Shown here piece after piece: positions 41,601 to 53,049 of a DNA stretch of 64,000 nucleotides. The notes beneath the pieces are model-generated. The model made no database searches and had not been told where the DNA came from. It worked only from the letters and a program-made list of their open reading frames with translations. The translations under genes and the position numbers were made by a program. The first letter of the stretch is position 1. Each line of letters begins with the position of its first letter. The stretch is from Galeopsis tetrahit (Eukaryota > Streptophyta > Magnoliopsida > Lamiales > Lamiaceae). Where the stretch lies: assembly GCA_963675135.1 (NCBI GenBank), contig OY776133.1:35117494-35181493 (forward strand), in the 5' to 3' direction.

Positions 41601-43644
41601 TCATGTATTTGGTTGTGTGTGTTATATTCTGAATGATAGGGATCAACTTCACAAGTTTGATTCTAAAAGTGATAAAAGTTTCTTTTTAGGCTATTCTAGA
41701 AATAGTAAAGCTTATAGAGTTTATAACCTTAGGACTAACACCGTTCAAGAATCTGTTAATGTTGTGTTTGATGATGATAAAGGTCTTACAGATGATAAAG
41801 ATGAAGAAGATGTATCACAAGTGACTGACAATTCTGAGAATACACTGAAATCTGATAATGCTGCACCAAATGCTAACACATCTGGAGCAACATCTACAGA
41901 ACAGTCAGTTGTAATTCCACAGAATGATCAGTATGTTCCCAAAACGAATCCTTCTTCAAGAATGGGGAAAAGTCATCCTTCTGACCAGATCATAGGCGAT
42001 GCTATAGTTGGAGTGCAAACAAGAGGAAGAATAAGATCGAATAAGGTAGATGTGGTAAGAACAATATGCATGTCTTCTATTTGCAATGTTGTGAATGTAG
42101 AGTGTTACTATTCTGAAATTGAACCTAAAAGTGTAAATGAAGCTTTAACTGATGAATATTGGATAAATGCTATGCATGAGGAACTTAATCAGTTTGAAAG
42201 AAATAAAGTTTGGACACTTGTTCCAAGACCTAGTCATACTAATGTCATTGGAACAAAGTGGATTTATAAGAATAAAACTGATGAGTCTGGAAACATTGTT
42301 AGGAACAAAGCTAGGTTAGTTGCACAAGGTTACACCCAAGTTGAAGGTGTTGATTTTGATGAAACTTTTGCACCCGTTGCTAGGATATAATCTATTAGAT
42401 TATTGCTAGCAATTGCATGTTTTATTGACATTAAACTACATCAAATGGATGTAAAAGCTGCATTCTTAAATGGCATATTGAATGAAGAAGCATATGTAGA
42501 ACATCCTAAAGGTTTTGAAGATCCACAATACCCGGATCATGTGTACAAACTAAAGAAAGCATTGTATGGTCTAAAATAAGCTCCTAGAGCATGGTATGGT
42601 AGGCTTACAGACTTTCTTTTAGAGTATGGATTTATTAGAGGAGAAGCCGATATGACTTTGTTTATTAAGCACACTGGAGAAGGTTTACTTATTGCTCAAA
42701 TATATGTTGATGACATTGTGTTTGGTTCAACCTGTGTTAAAATGCTGAACAGATTTGTTGAAGCAATGACAGCAACATTTGAGATGAGTATGGTTGGAGA
42801 CTTGAATTATTTTTTAGGTCTTCAAATCAAACAATGTAAGGATGGTATTTTCTTCTCTCAAGGTAAGTATGCTAAAAACTTGGTCAAACGGTTTGGTCTT
42901 GAAAGCTCAAAAGTAATGAAAACTCCTATGGGTTCTACTTTGAAACTTTGCAAAGACAATGGTGGAAAGGATGTTGATCCAAAATTGTATAGATCCATGA
43001 TAGGTAGTTTACTTTATCTAACCTCTAGTAGACCTGACATTATGTATAGTGTGTGTGTTTGTGCTAGGTATCAAGCTAATCCAAAGGAATCTCACCTGAA
43101 TGCAGTGAAAAGGATTATCAAATATGTTTCAGGTACAAGTGAACTAGGGATATGGTACACTAAGGACACCAACAACACATTGATTGGATACAATGATGCG
43201 GATTGGGCTGGAGATATAGATGACAGAAAGAGTACGAGTGGAGGATGTTTCTACATGGGAAACAATCTTGTATCTTGGCATAGCAAGAAACAAAATTGTG
43301 TTTCTCAATCCACTGCCGAATCTGAATATATAGCTGCAGGAAGTTGTTGCACACAGCTATTGTGGTTAAGTAAGATGTTTCATGACTATGGAATTGAAAA
43401 CAATATCCTCACAATTTTTTGTGATAACACAAGTGCTATAAACATATCTAAAAATCCGGTACAACACTCACTCACTAAGCACATTAGCATTAGACATCAT
43501 TTTATGAGAGATTTAGTGGAGAAGAACATAGTTAAGTTGGAATATGTGCCTACTGAAAATCAAAATGCTGATATTTTTACTAAGGCTCTTGACCATGAGA
43601 GATTCTCATTTTTGAGGAAATCTCTTGGTATGTGTAATATCTGA
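38686..43644 (+). pseudogene. Element A gag-pol polyprotein with three nonsense codons
   Basis: A single frame runs over 1,650 codons but is cut by stops at 40672, 42388 and 42577. Gag has two zinc knuckles (C-x2-C-x4-H-x4-C near 39674 and 40360) and an acidic linker. The protease 'D-S-G-C-S' lies near 40553, the integrase has its H-H zinc-binding and D-D-E core (for example 'R-T-D-H-G' and 'V-E-R-K-N'), reverse transcriptase has an intact Y-V-D-D box at 42703-42714, and RNase H ends at 43644. Where element C can be compared, it reads through the first two positions (40672 and 42388), so both are point changes; the third cannot be checked because C is deleted there. The start is ATG 38686 or the ATG at 38695. 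Without the stops it would be near full length, so inactivation is recent. Confidence 0.92.
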
Positions 43645-44676
43645 ATAATTCTTGAGAGGATAGCATTTGGGACAACAGCCTAAGGTGGTATAGTTATTAT
43701 AGATTTGATTTATTTCTTATTTTCGTTGAATAATTCCTTTGTAAAATATTCTTGAATCTGAAATTTGTTTGTGCAAAAATAGGCATGTACTACACCTCTC
43801 AAAAGCTTGAAAAATTGAGAATGTTACAGCATACTAAAAGATGTATCAAATTCACTGAGTAACTATGGAGCACGGAGTTCGCTACTACGATGCCTTCTTT
43901 TCAAAAGGTGAATTTTGGTAAAAACATCAAGAGGTTCGTAATCCATTAAGTAAGTATGGGGCACGGAGTTCGCTACTACGATGTACTCTACAGGAACAAT
44001 GGATCAATACGAATTAGATGCTGTAGCACTAAAAGAAGAAATGCAATGAAAAGAAAAATGCTAAAAAATTGGCTACATTGGATAGGTAAAACCTGTGAAA
44101 AACAAATGTTGAGGTGTATGTCAAATCCTTGAGCGCAACATTACATGATTTAATTATATTTTTATAAGTTGTAATTATTTAATTAATTGTGGGAATTTAT
44201 TTTATTTATTTATAATTATACTAACCACGTTCCTTTTATTATTTCAGATTATACACATTTTTTATTTTAATTAATTCTAAAATATTCTTAATTTAATTAA
44301 TTTATTAATTAAGATTTTACCCCACTAACTCACCCATGATTTACTTGTGGCTGAATTTGTGGAGCATTATCAATTTAATCTAGAATTTTCTTTAAGTCAA
44401 GCCTTAATCCCACGTACAGTATTCCAACTACTAAGGCCTCTCTATAAATACTCTAATTTCATGATTTTCTAAGCTTTGTAATTAATTGAGTAAGTTGAGT
44501 ATTAATTTTGCAGATTTGTTATAAGCTAACTGTGTGTCTCGATTCTTGTGATAATTATCCTTTCGAATTCTTGAGTTTAAATGGCAGGAAACAAGTAAAC
44601 CCGCTCACAGAAACCAAACTCTCCAAACTCACAACCGTCATCTCCATCCCTCTCGAATCTTCATACACTTGCTTCC
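43645..44676 (+). other. Element A spacer between pol and the extra ORF
   Basis: About 1.03 kb of AT-rich non-coding sequence holds two exact-length copies of a 28-bp motif around 'GCACGGAGTTCGCTACTACG' (43865-43892 and 43956-43983, 91 bp apart). Both copies and their spacing are preserved in element C (56220 and 56311). A TATA-like 'CTCTATAAATACTCT' lies near 44441, so a separate promoter for the extra ORF is possible. Confidence 0.7.
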
Positions 44677-45577
44677 ATGGCTGCTTCACACGAAAACTCA
44701 CCCCCAACTGCCACAACCGTCACACCCACTCCAGCTACTCCGACAACCATCCACATCCCAAACCAAGCTACACTCTCTGAGCTGAACCAGGCGGTTGAGA
44801 ATTTTTCTCAATCGATGAGATCGTCTAATCCACCCATCCTCACAATTGGCGATATGTCCATAGACATCTCTCACTACTTGCGCACCAACGAAGTGATCAC
44901 TACTGCACCTTCTTCATCCACATCCGAAAAGCCCCAAAATCCAAGCCCTATTGTTGAAACAGAGGCCCCGGCTGCTGCCTCTATGGGGGAGGCTGACAAG
45001 GAGATTGAAGAATCCCTTGTTGTTGAGTCAAAGGAGCCGTCGAATGCGGAGACATCCGACAATGAGGACGCTCAGATGGAGGATGCTGAAGCACTCGAAA
45101 ATTTCGATAAAACTGACTCCGATATCTCAAAGTCGGACTCTGAACCGATTCCTTTCAAGAGGAATGTTGAGAAAGGGAAGAGAAAGAGGAGCCCAGTACC
45201 AAGGAGACGATCAAACCGAGTTTTCACTCGAATTGATTATTCTGACTCTTTGAGGAAGAAGAAGCTAGGTGGTGATGTTGCTGAACCGATTCAGGTATTC
45301 TCTGAATCTGAAGAAGAAGTGGTGATTGAGAAGCCAACCAAGAAGAAAGCTGATCCTAAGGGGAAGGGAAAGGCAAAGATTGATGTTGTTCGAACAATGC
45401 CTGAAGAACCAGAACTTGATTCTGATTCTGAAATGGAGGTTTGTCTCAGGGATATGCAGCAAGCCCTGAAGAAGAATGCTGCCTCACATGCTGAATCAAG
45501 TGCTCCAGCACCAGAACCTGATGATGGAGATGATTCAAGCAGTGCAGCTTCTGACAAAAGCTCTGAAAAAGAAGGTG
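44677..45577 (+). CDS. Extra 3' ORF (ORF2) of element A, interrupted by element B
   Basis: About 300 codons from the ATG at 44677 remain before element B cuts in. The N-terminus is Thr/Pro-rich with 'I-H-I-P-N-Q-A-T-L-S-E-L-N-Q', followed by an acidic Ser/Glu-rich stretch, a basic cluster 'K-G-K-R-K-R-S-P-V-P-R-R-R' that resembles a nuclear-localisation signal, and further acidic and Lys-rich blocks. The homologous reading in element C continues past the break. No signal peptide or TM segment is seen, so an envelope role is unsupported. SIRE-type elements often carry such ORFs, usually of unknown function. Confidence 0.7.
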
Positions 45578-46851
45578 TGTAGGTCCCTAGTTGAGTTAAT
45601 AATATTGAGTAAGCTAGTGAAAACGTCTAGAGGGGGGTGAATAGACTTTTCAAAAATCTTTCAATATATCAGAATACGAATGCGGAATATCAGAATTAAA
45701 CAATGAGCCCAATCAAATTTATACTCAACTAAATTCGCGAACTCTGTATGAACACTCTACTAGACTTGTTCAAATATGTAATTCAATCAATTAAGCAGTT
45801 AATCAATCAAACACAAATAAAACAGTAAAGTAAATCAAACACGAGATTTATAGTGGTTCGACAACTTGTCTACATCCACTCTCACAACACCAGTCGTGAA
45901 ATTCTTATTAACTCGTCCAATAGAGTAATGTGTTCTTGTAGCTTTAAGTCCCAAGAAATATGACTTAGATCTTCTCGATAACACTACCAAGTGCTTCTTC
46001 GATCTAACTAGCTATTTAACAAGCAACTTGAAACAAAAAATAAAACTTCTCTTGTCTTCAGTAGTAGCCTTCTTTGAATCTTCACTTGTCTTCTGGCTTC
46101 TTTCTGAATTTGAACTCTGCGAGTTTTCTTCACTTGAATACTTCGTAAATTTGCTTCAGTATATCGAGTTTCAGTAGTCTTGAATCGAACAATACCATGG
46201 GGTATTTATAGACTTCTAATTTCAAGAACTTTCAGTTATGTAACCAACTTTTCTTGAAAACTAACTCATAACTGCTTCAACTTATCCATCCATGCGTTTC
46301 TTCAGTTAATTAGTTATTCCATAACTAATTCTTCAATTTTTATCTTCACACGCGTTTTTGTAACTAACTCTTTCATTCTTCTTGTCTTGTCTTGTTGTTG
46401 CGCACCTGTCTTGTTTCAACTTGACTTGTCTTGCGCAGGTCTTCTTCTGTAGACTTCAATATAGAACTAATCTAATCCTATCATCTAATCTTAACAAGAC
46501 TATTACATTACATTAAGCTTTATAAAATAGCTTAGTCAACTTAAGATCTATACATTGAGTATACACGAATACAAAACAAAACATGAGCTTCTATACATTC
46601 TTGAATAGCTCAGTATAAATCCTAAACAAATATAACAAAGTACTTATAGAACGTACTTGTCTTTCGAATACTTAAACTTATCTTTTGAACTTTTACTTGT
46701 CTTGTGAACTCTACTGATCTGCTCAAGACGACTTCCATAACTAGACTAGATCAGTCAACACTTAGAAAATATTCAAGTCTACTTTTGGCTTATCAAAACT
46801 CATCTTATCTTTTCATCATTTAGGACTTGTCTTATGATTCATATCCCAACA
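45578..46851 (-). repeat. 3' LTR of element B
   Basis: In minus orientation this 1,274-bp LTR starts TGTTGGGATATGAATC at 46851 and ends 'CTAGGGACCTACA' at 45578. It follows a polypurine tract. It includes the shared 'TTTATAGTGGTTCG' block (plus strand about 45847-45860). Its outer edge cuts element A's ORF2, and the bases just outside are 'AGGTG', which should recur at B's other end beyond the window. Confidence 0.88.
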
Positions 46852-46866
46852 ATTTCCCCCTTTTTG
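46852..46866 (-). other. Polypurine tract of element B
   Basis: The minus strand reads CAAAAAGGGGGAAAT immediately before the LTR start. This is the expected RNase H-resistant primer for plus-strand synthesis, and it fixes both the orientation and the 3' LTR border. Confidence 0.85.
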
Positions 46867-47027
46867 ATGAAGCCAAAACTACTTGAATCTTTTCACAATA
46901 GTAGACTAGTTAAGTAGTTATCTTGTTTTAAATCATCAAAAGTACTTATCTTTTCATTCATTCACATAAAGATCAGTAGATTACACATACTAAATCAAAA
47001 TAAAAAATATAAGTAAAGAAAATACAA

Positions 47028-50000
47028 CTAATCAGTAATATTACCTCCTTCTAGATTAGGAACACAGAATGCATCGAGGAGTCTTCTATGAATGTCTGAG
47101 ACATGATCTTCATTCTCGATCTTCTCCTTGTCTAGCAGTTCTTCTTCAAACTTCTTGATCTGGTTGAAATCGATCCTTTTGCCAGAACTCAGCATAGGAG
47201 TAGTCCATTTGGGATAGATCGGAACTAGAATATTAAAATTCACAGCAGAAGCTATCCTCATAATCAAGTTCCAAAGCTTCTGGTCTTGAACTTCCATAAA
47301 CTTGTCAAATATTGCGTATAGCTCTTCATTGCTGTCTGCATCACCAAACTTCCTAATGATCCAGTGGTCCAGTTCCCACTTCATCTTGACACTTAGCCAT
47401 GCATCTCTATGCTCATTGTCAATGAAGTTGTCTATGAACGCATCTTCTACTTCATCTGGATTAACCTTCAACTTCTGCAATCTTCGAATATGCTTTCCAA
47501 CTTTCTTCTTGCTAGCATAGTGAGAATCATCAATCTTCTCATCTACCTTCTGCTTCTTCACTATTGCAGTTTCATCTTCAGCTTTAGGCTCTTCAATAAT
47601 AAGCTTTCTCTTGACTTGTCTGATCTGAACCTCAGGAGAAGCAACACCTTTGCCTTTCACCTGTCTCATCTGCTCTTCTGCCTTTGCTTTCTCAAGGTCA
47701 GCTTTCTTGACTAGCTTTCCTCTCTTGGGCCTTCTTAGCTCTTCTATTGCAGACGCAGCAGCCTTCATCTCTGGTTCAGCACTAGACTTTGCCTTTTCTT
47801 CAACTCTACTTGTCTCTTCCCCCTTTTTGGCTTCATCACTTGCCTTAAGAGTGAATAGACTAGTAAAGCGAGTCATCTCTTCCTTCAAAGCTTCCTTCAT
47901 AGCTTCTGTAGCAATCTCAATTTCCCTCTGATGCGTCTTGTCGTGACTCATCTTGTCAAGACGATCAGCAGTAAGCTCCAATTTTCTTGAACTTGAGATT
48001 AGCTCATCTTTGAAATGAGTAGCAGTCTGTCTGAGAAATCTGTTCTGTTCAGCCAGCTCTGTAAGAACAGCTCTAGAATGCACCAACTGATCTTGTGCTT
48101 CTCTTCTTTGCTCATCGGCTATCTCGATTTTCACGCGGTAGAGTCGTTCCATCTTGCTTGACTCTTCAGCTAATGATCTAGCGAAGTTAATAGAACGCTT
48201 CTCTGAATAATCAACTTGTCTCTTCAAGAAGTCTTCAATCTGAGCATACATCTCCTGTCTGAAGGTTGAGTCCATCTGGTTGACTTCTCCAACAATCAAT
48301 TCTTTCGAACTGTCTACCAGAGATTGATTCTGCTCCATAAGAACTTCTTTCAACTTGGAATTTAAGAACTCATCTATTGAAGACTGAACAACATTCTTCA
48401 AGTCTGTCTTCAAGTTGTCTAAGAATCCTTCTGGAAAGATATGAGAATCTTGAGTATCAGCGAACTCATCATCATCTTTGATAGCAACAATCTCATCTTC
48501 ATCAAAGACAAAAGCTTCAACAAACTCATCATCTTCCTTAGCGAATAAGATCAAGTTGTCTTCATCTTCAGCACTTCCAGCATCTTCTTCACACTGATCT
48601 GAGACTTCCTTCAATTCAACCAAAGGCTCAGATGTCTGAATTCCAACATCAACGAATTCAGCTTCCGACTCTTCTTCCAGCAGATCAGTTTGAACTCCAA
48701 CATCAAACTTAACCTCTGAAGATAATACATCATCCGAAACATTCAACATCGTCTTCACAAGAGCGGTTAAGGCATGAGCTGGGAACAATTCCGAGTGGTC
48801 TTTGACTCCACTGTTTTCGTTCTGTTCCATCTCCCAGTCTTGAAAATTAGAAATTCTGCCCATTCCAACAATTACTTCGAATAGATCTTCCGTCGGGGCC
48901 TTCTTCAATGCAACCCATGTGCATATCCTAAGTAATTTTTCAAATTGTTCTGAAGAAGTGTCGATCTCGACTGTTGGAAGCATCTTCTGCAGATTTTTGC
49001 TTACTTTCGCACGCAATCTCTTTTCTCGAAGACACATAGGATAATAAACCAAAGATTCAAATCTAGTTTCGGAAGGGGTCTGAGCAAGTGAGGTCCTTAG
49101 CTCAGTTGTTGCAGTGGCAACTAGTAGAGTTTCCGAAATAGATGGGTTTGGGGGTTCAACATATTCTGTTGAGGTTGAGGGAATTTGGATGGTGGTTTCT
49201 GGGGGAGTTGATGTGGCTTGGTTTGGTTCGACAACTGTAGGAGTATCAGTTGTATCGAATATGGTTGTGTCTTGGGTAATGTTGGCTCTAAGTGGTTGCA
49301 CTGCCAACACAAACGAGGATTTGGGTACAGGTCTGGCACGAGATCGAAGTGATCTTGCCTTAGTTTTGACGGGGAGAGAGAGAGAGGAATTGAAAGAATA
49401 CGGGAAGAAGTACCAACCTTTTCATCAGTCGTCTTGTCTGGTGAGGGACTTGACTCGACTCTAACCAGTCGATAGGTTTCAGCAACTTCAGCACTTGTCT
49501 CAACCCCTTTCTCAGGCTCCTTGTCAGAATGAGTCTCTTCTGAATCCTCAGCAGCCTCAAACATAGCCTCCTCTGGCACATACTGAACTAGTCTTCCACT
49601 AGTTCCAGCCTCAGCCACCTCTTCAGATTCCTCATCATCCGACTCATCTTCCTCAGCACCAGACGAGACGGGTTCAAACATCGCGTCTTGAGGATCAATC
49701 TGAACTTGCTTGCGTACAATAGCTCTTCCAGCAGCTTGCTTCGCGAGAGCTTCCTTCTTCAAATAGTGCTTTAGAGCATGGAATGGTTTGCCCTTGCTCC
49801 AACTCGTCTTGTTCGGCAGCAAGACGGGTAGCAAAATACTTAGCTTATTTCCAAAGCTAACTGCAGCAGACACCACCCACTCGGCTGAATCAGTGTCGAC
49901 TCGCACATTCCTCTTAAAATACATCAAGCGATCGATAAATAGCTTGTACCAATTTCCTTCTGTGATGCCGTCATAGATTGCGGCCATCACTCTCGCCTTC

Positions 50001-50536
50001 TGAAGAGTCACTGAATCGTAGCTTCCAGTAACTCCAAGCAACATCTTGGACGCAATGTCAAGAAGAGTCTTGTACTTGTCCAATAAATCCTTCTTCTTGA
50101 CTGCCGGAATTTTGCCATCTCGACCCAGCTTCAACTTCTTACCACAAAAGATACTTAAATATCTTAATTATTGTCCAATGGCATAGTTCTCCACATCAAT
50201 TGTACCCGTAGGTAGCTTTAATGTTTCGAACACAGACTCACGAGTGATCTGCACTCGACTTTTACCAACAAATGCCTCAATGATGTCGCCTCTTCTGGTA
50301 GCATTGGCATAAAATTCCAATACTTCTTCTTCGAACACTATCTCCGGAAATGCTTCCAAATATGGCCTCAAACCACATCGGCAGCACTTCATCAAAATCT
50401 CCTTATTGTCGTCGGTGTGATTTCCTTTGAAGAACACTGACCCTTCTACATGCACCTTATTTTCTGAAACATATTTGCCAAGGTTGAATCTCGCCTGCAT
50501 GTTAGTGCGAACATCGAAAAGCGACACAATCGACAT
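47028..50536 (-). pseudogene. Very large extra ORF (ORF2) of element B, coiled-coil rich
   Basis: About 1,170 codons run from the ATG at 50536 to the stop at 47028, broken by a TAA at 50168 and a frameshift near 49380-49400. The N-terminal about 230 residues contain 'E-F-Y-A-N' and 'L-K-L-P-T-G', as in the 'putative plant transposon protein' domain found in retroelement ORFs. The middle is acidic and Pro/Thr-rich. Residues corresponding to about 48600-47500 are rich in Glu/Lys/Gln heptad-like text and likely form a long coiled coil, followed by a basic Lys-rich block. The C-terminus ends with a folded-looking Trp-rich segment. Function is unknown. It shares no evident sequence with ORF2 of A. 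No TM or signal peptide is seen. Confidence 0.7.
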
Positions 50537-50985
50537 GATAGTAGGGTTGAATGATAACGAACAGGTATGATTTGCAAGGAAATATGAGTGCTTGAGAGTA
50601 GAAGAGTTAAGAAACTGTAAGAAGAGAAGAGTGTTACTGTTGGGTTTTGTTGTGAAAAGGAGTTTAAGAATCAACGACCAAGATTAAATTGTTTTGATCT
50701 AATGGTTGAGTCTCTTGGTATTCAGTTACGGAATCGAGAATATTACGTGTTTTGATATTGTAAAATTTGGAATTCGCCCTTCCTATTGGTTAAGGCAGAG
50801 GAGTGTACTCATCTGACCTAGTGTAGTAGGGTTTTGGCGCGAACTGGGTGTATACACCTCATTAAAGGGAGTGTATAAATCCAATTCTAGGTTTTCCAAT
50901 TTTCACATTATCAAATTACATTAATACCCTTAATTTCGCATTGATTAAACACTTAGAATATTTGAATCATAAGAACACTTATCTT
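50537..50985 (-). other. Element B spacer upstream of ORF2, left of element C
   Basis: This is leader sequence between pol and ORF2 of element B. It contains no ORF. It ends with ATCTT (50981-50985), the first half of element C's target duplication, and resumes at 61446. Confidence 0.75.
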
Positions 50986-51863
50986 TGTAGATGTTGTTAA
51001 CTCTTAAATGCTTTAACATTATCAACAACATCTTAATTTGACCTTCCTTGATTTATTCTAAGTCTTTTCTGAAATGTTACATTAAATGTTGTACTAAATG
51101 CTCTCACATTCAGGAACGATTCTAGAAGCTTCTACAAGAGTCTGGAACCTGGAAGATTCCAGAATGTTGAAGAAGGTGCTAGAAGGCCTTGGAGCATTGT
51201 AGAACGACCTGGAAGATGGCAGAAGGATCTAGAAAGATCATGGAAGTTGAGGTCCTAAAAAATAGGATCTCATAATGGAAGGATCTAGAACTTGGCTATT
51301 TCTCTATAAATACCGCTGGAGTCTTTTCATTTCAAAGCATGCACTACTCGAGTAACACCTTCTTGAGCGTTCAACCCTAGTTCGGAGTTATGGTCAGTAG
51401 TTGTATCATTTAACGTACGCCGAGGGATACCACACCTTCCAGTGTACTTAGTTCTAGTCTTTTATCGAGTGAGAGTGAATCATAGATCAGATTAGTTCTT
51501 TAGACAGTGTTCTTACACTTAAGTCTATTTTCGGATTCAGACACCTGCCTCGATCGTAGTTTCTGTTTGTGGAATGTTGAAGTAATTGCTGAGACATTTC
51601 ACACGACATTTTTGTATATAACTTAGGAACTAAGTTATTTTTCGCCGTAAGGCTTAACATAGGTTTTGTTATTAATAAAATCTATGTTAAAAATTATTCC
51701 ATTGTGTTCTTATTGTGTTTTAGTGTTTTAGACTTCCGCTGTGTACTGTGTTTATTTATTCACATTCTGTTAGAGTTAATGCTACACTAATTGTCATAAC
51801 ATTCAGTGTAACATTGTTCTGTTTTTTACTTAAACACTAGATACCACCCTCCACACACTTTCA
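50986..51863 (+). repeat. 5' LTR of element C
   Basis: The 878-bp LTR runs TGTAGATG...CTTTCA. It keeps the TATA box and the GAA/TTC cluster (a copy of the A-LTR regulatory block). The primer binding site TTGGTATCAGAGCC follows at about 51866. Confidence 0.95.
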
Positions 51864-51942
51864 GTTGGTATCAGAGCCAATACCTGACGACACTAGGTTT
51901 AGATCCTTGCTTAAAGTGTGTTTTAGTTTATGTTAGCAATGG

Positions 51943-52626
51943 AAACACATCACATATCCACTACACTTAGGCACCCGAACATATTATCCATATTTTAAGC
52001 CTAAGATGTGCATGTATATCAAGTCGATTGATGAACGTGCTTGGAGGACTGTACTTACAGGTTATGATGTACCAAAGATCCAAATCAACACATCAACACC
52101 CCACCAGAAAGAAGAAAAAGTCAATTTCAACCAAGGTTATCAAAAAGGTATGATCTTTAATATAGAAAATCAGTTCAATGCATGTTCTGTATATGGTTTT
52201 TATGAAAATTAATGTGCCAATACTAGACTTATGCAAAAACTGAATTTTAGTACTACCTTAAATGATGAATCAAATGATGAATTTGATGAATCAAAAGATG
52301 TTGAATTTACTTTTCATACCAAGATTGATTATGATGATTCTTTAGATGATAATCTGGATGATACAGATTCTGATGTTGCACCTAATGTCATAACATTTAT
52401 GGTAACATCAAAACAGAGTCACCCAGATTTGAATTGCTTTAATGAGTTTGTTGATGATGCAGGCATAAGGATTGATGATCATAAGTACCAAAAGTTGTTG
52501 GATGATTGTAACTCTCAGAAACTCACTCTTAATTCTTTGAATAAAGAGAATGAGAATCTGAAAGGAACAATTACCAAGCTAGAAGTCATACATTCCAGAA
52601 GAGATTTTTTGAAGTTTGTAAACTGA
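51943..52626 (+). pseudogene. Element C gag remnant with about 0.7-kb internal deletion
   Basis: It begins like element A's gag (ATG near 51932-51941) and follows it to 'T-G-Y-D-V-P-K', then jumps to the sequence before the first zinc knuckle. About 700 bp present in A (38835-39555) are missing. Stops and frameshifts interrupt the remainder, including the region of the second zinc knuckle (52630-53050). The knuckle Cys positions are partly lost. Confidence 0.85.
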
Positions 52627-53049
52627 AGGAGAAATTGATCACCTCTACTTTAAGTTTCATAAAATTTTCTATGAGTGCTTCTGATATATGTTATAGCTAT
52701 TGGTAAATCTGATAATTGTGGTATACGTTATGATGGTGAAACTGCTTCTTTTTTTCTAAGAATTTTGAATATACTGTGAAGTTTGTGAAGGCAAATGTTA
52801 AAACATCTGTTGTAACATCTGCACAAACAGATTCCCACAAAGTCAAAAACATTGAAAAGAAGTTTGTATGTCATTATTTTTCGAAAATTGATCATATTTG
52901 TCCTTAATGCATGTAAATGTTTGATGATCTAAGATATGAGAAAAAGTTACCTAAAAAGATGTCACATCCTATAAAACATTTTCTGAAATCAGCATGGAAA
53001 CCAAAAGTTACCTGTAATGTTGTTCACACATCCTTGAAAGCATGTTTAC

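Larger units (their letters stand above)
37743..45577 (+). mobile_element. Copia element A (SIRE/Maximus-like), left part up to element B insertion
   Basis: The 5' LTR (37743-38619), primer binding site, gag-pol and the beginning of an extra 3' ORF are present. The element is then interrupted at 45577 by the minus-strand element B. Its remaining ORF2, polypurine tract and 3' LTR must lie beyond 64000. Long LTRs, gag and pol in one frame and an extra ORF after pol are the hallmarks of the SIRE lineage, so the lineage is inferred from architecture. Confidence 0.88.

Noticed and set aside
44677..45577. Retroviral envelope gene
   Set aside because: It has no signal peptide, TM helix or Cys-rich ectodomain; the acidic and basic composition argues against it.
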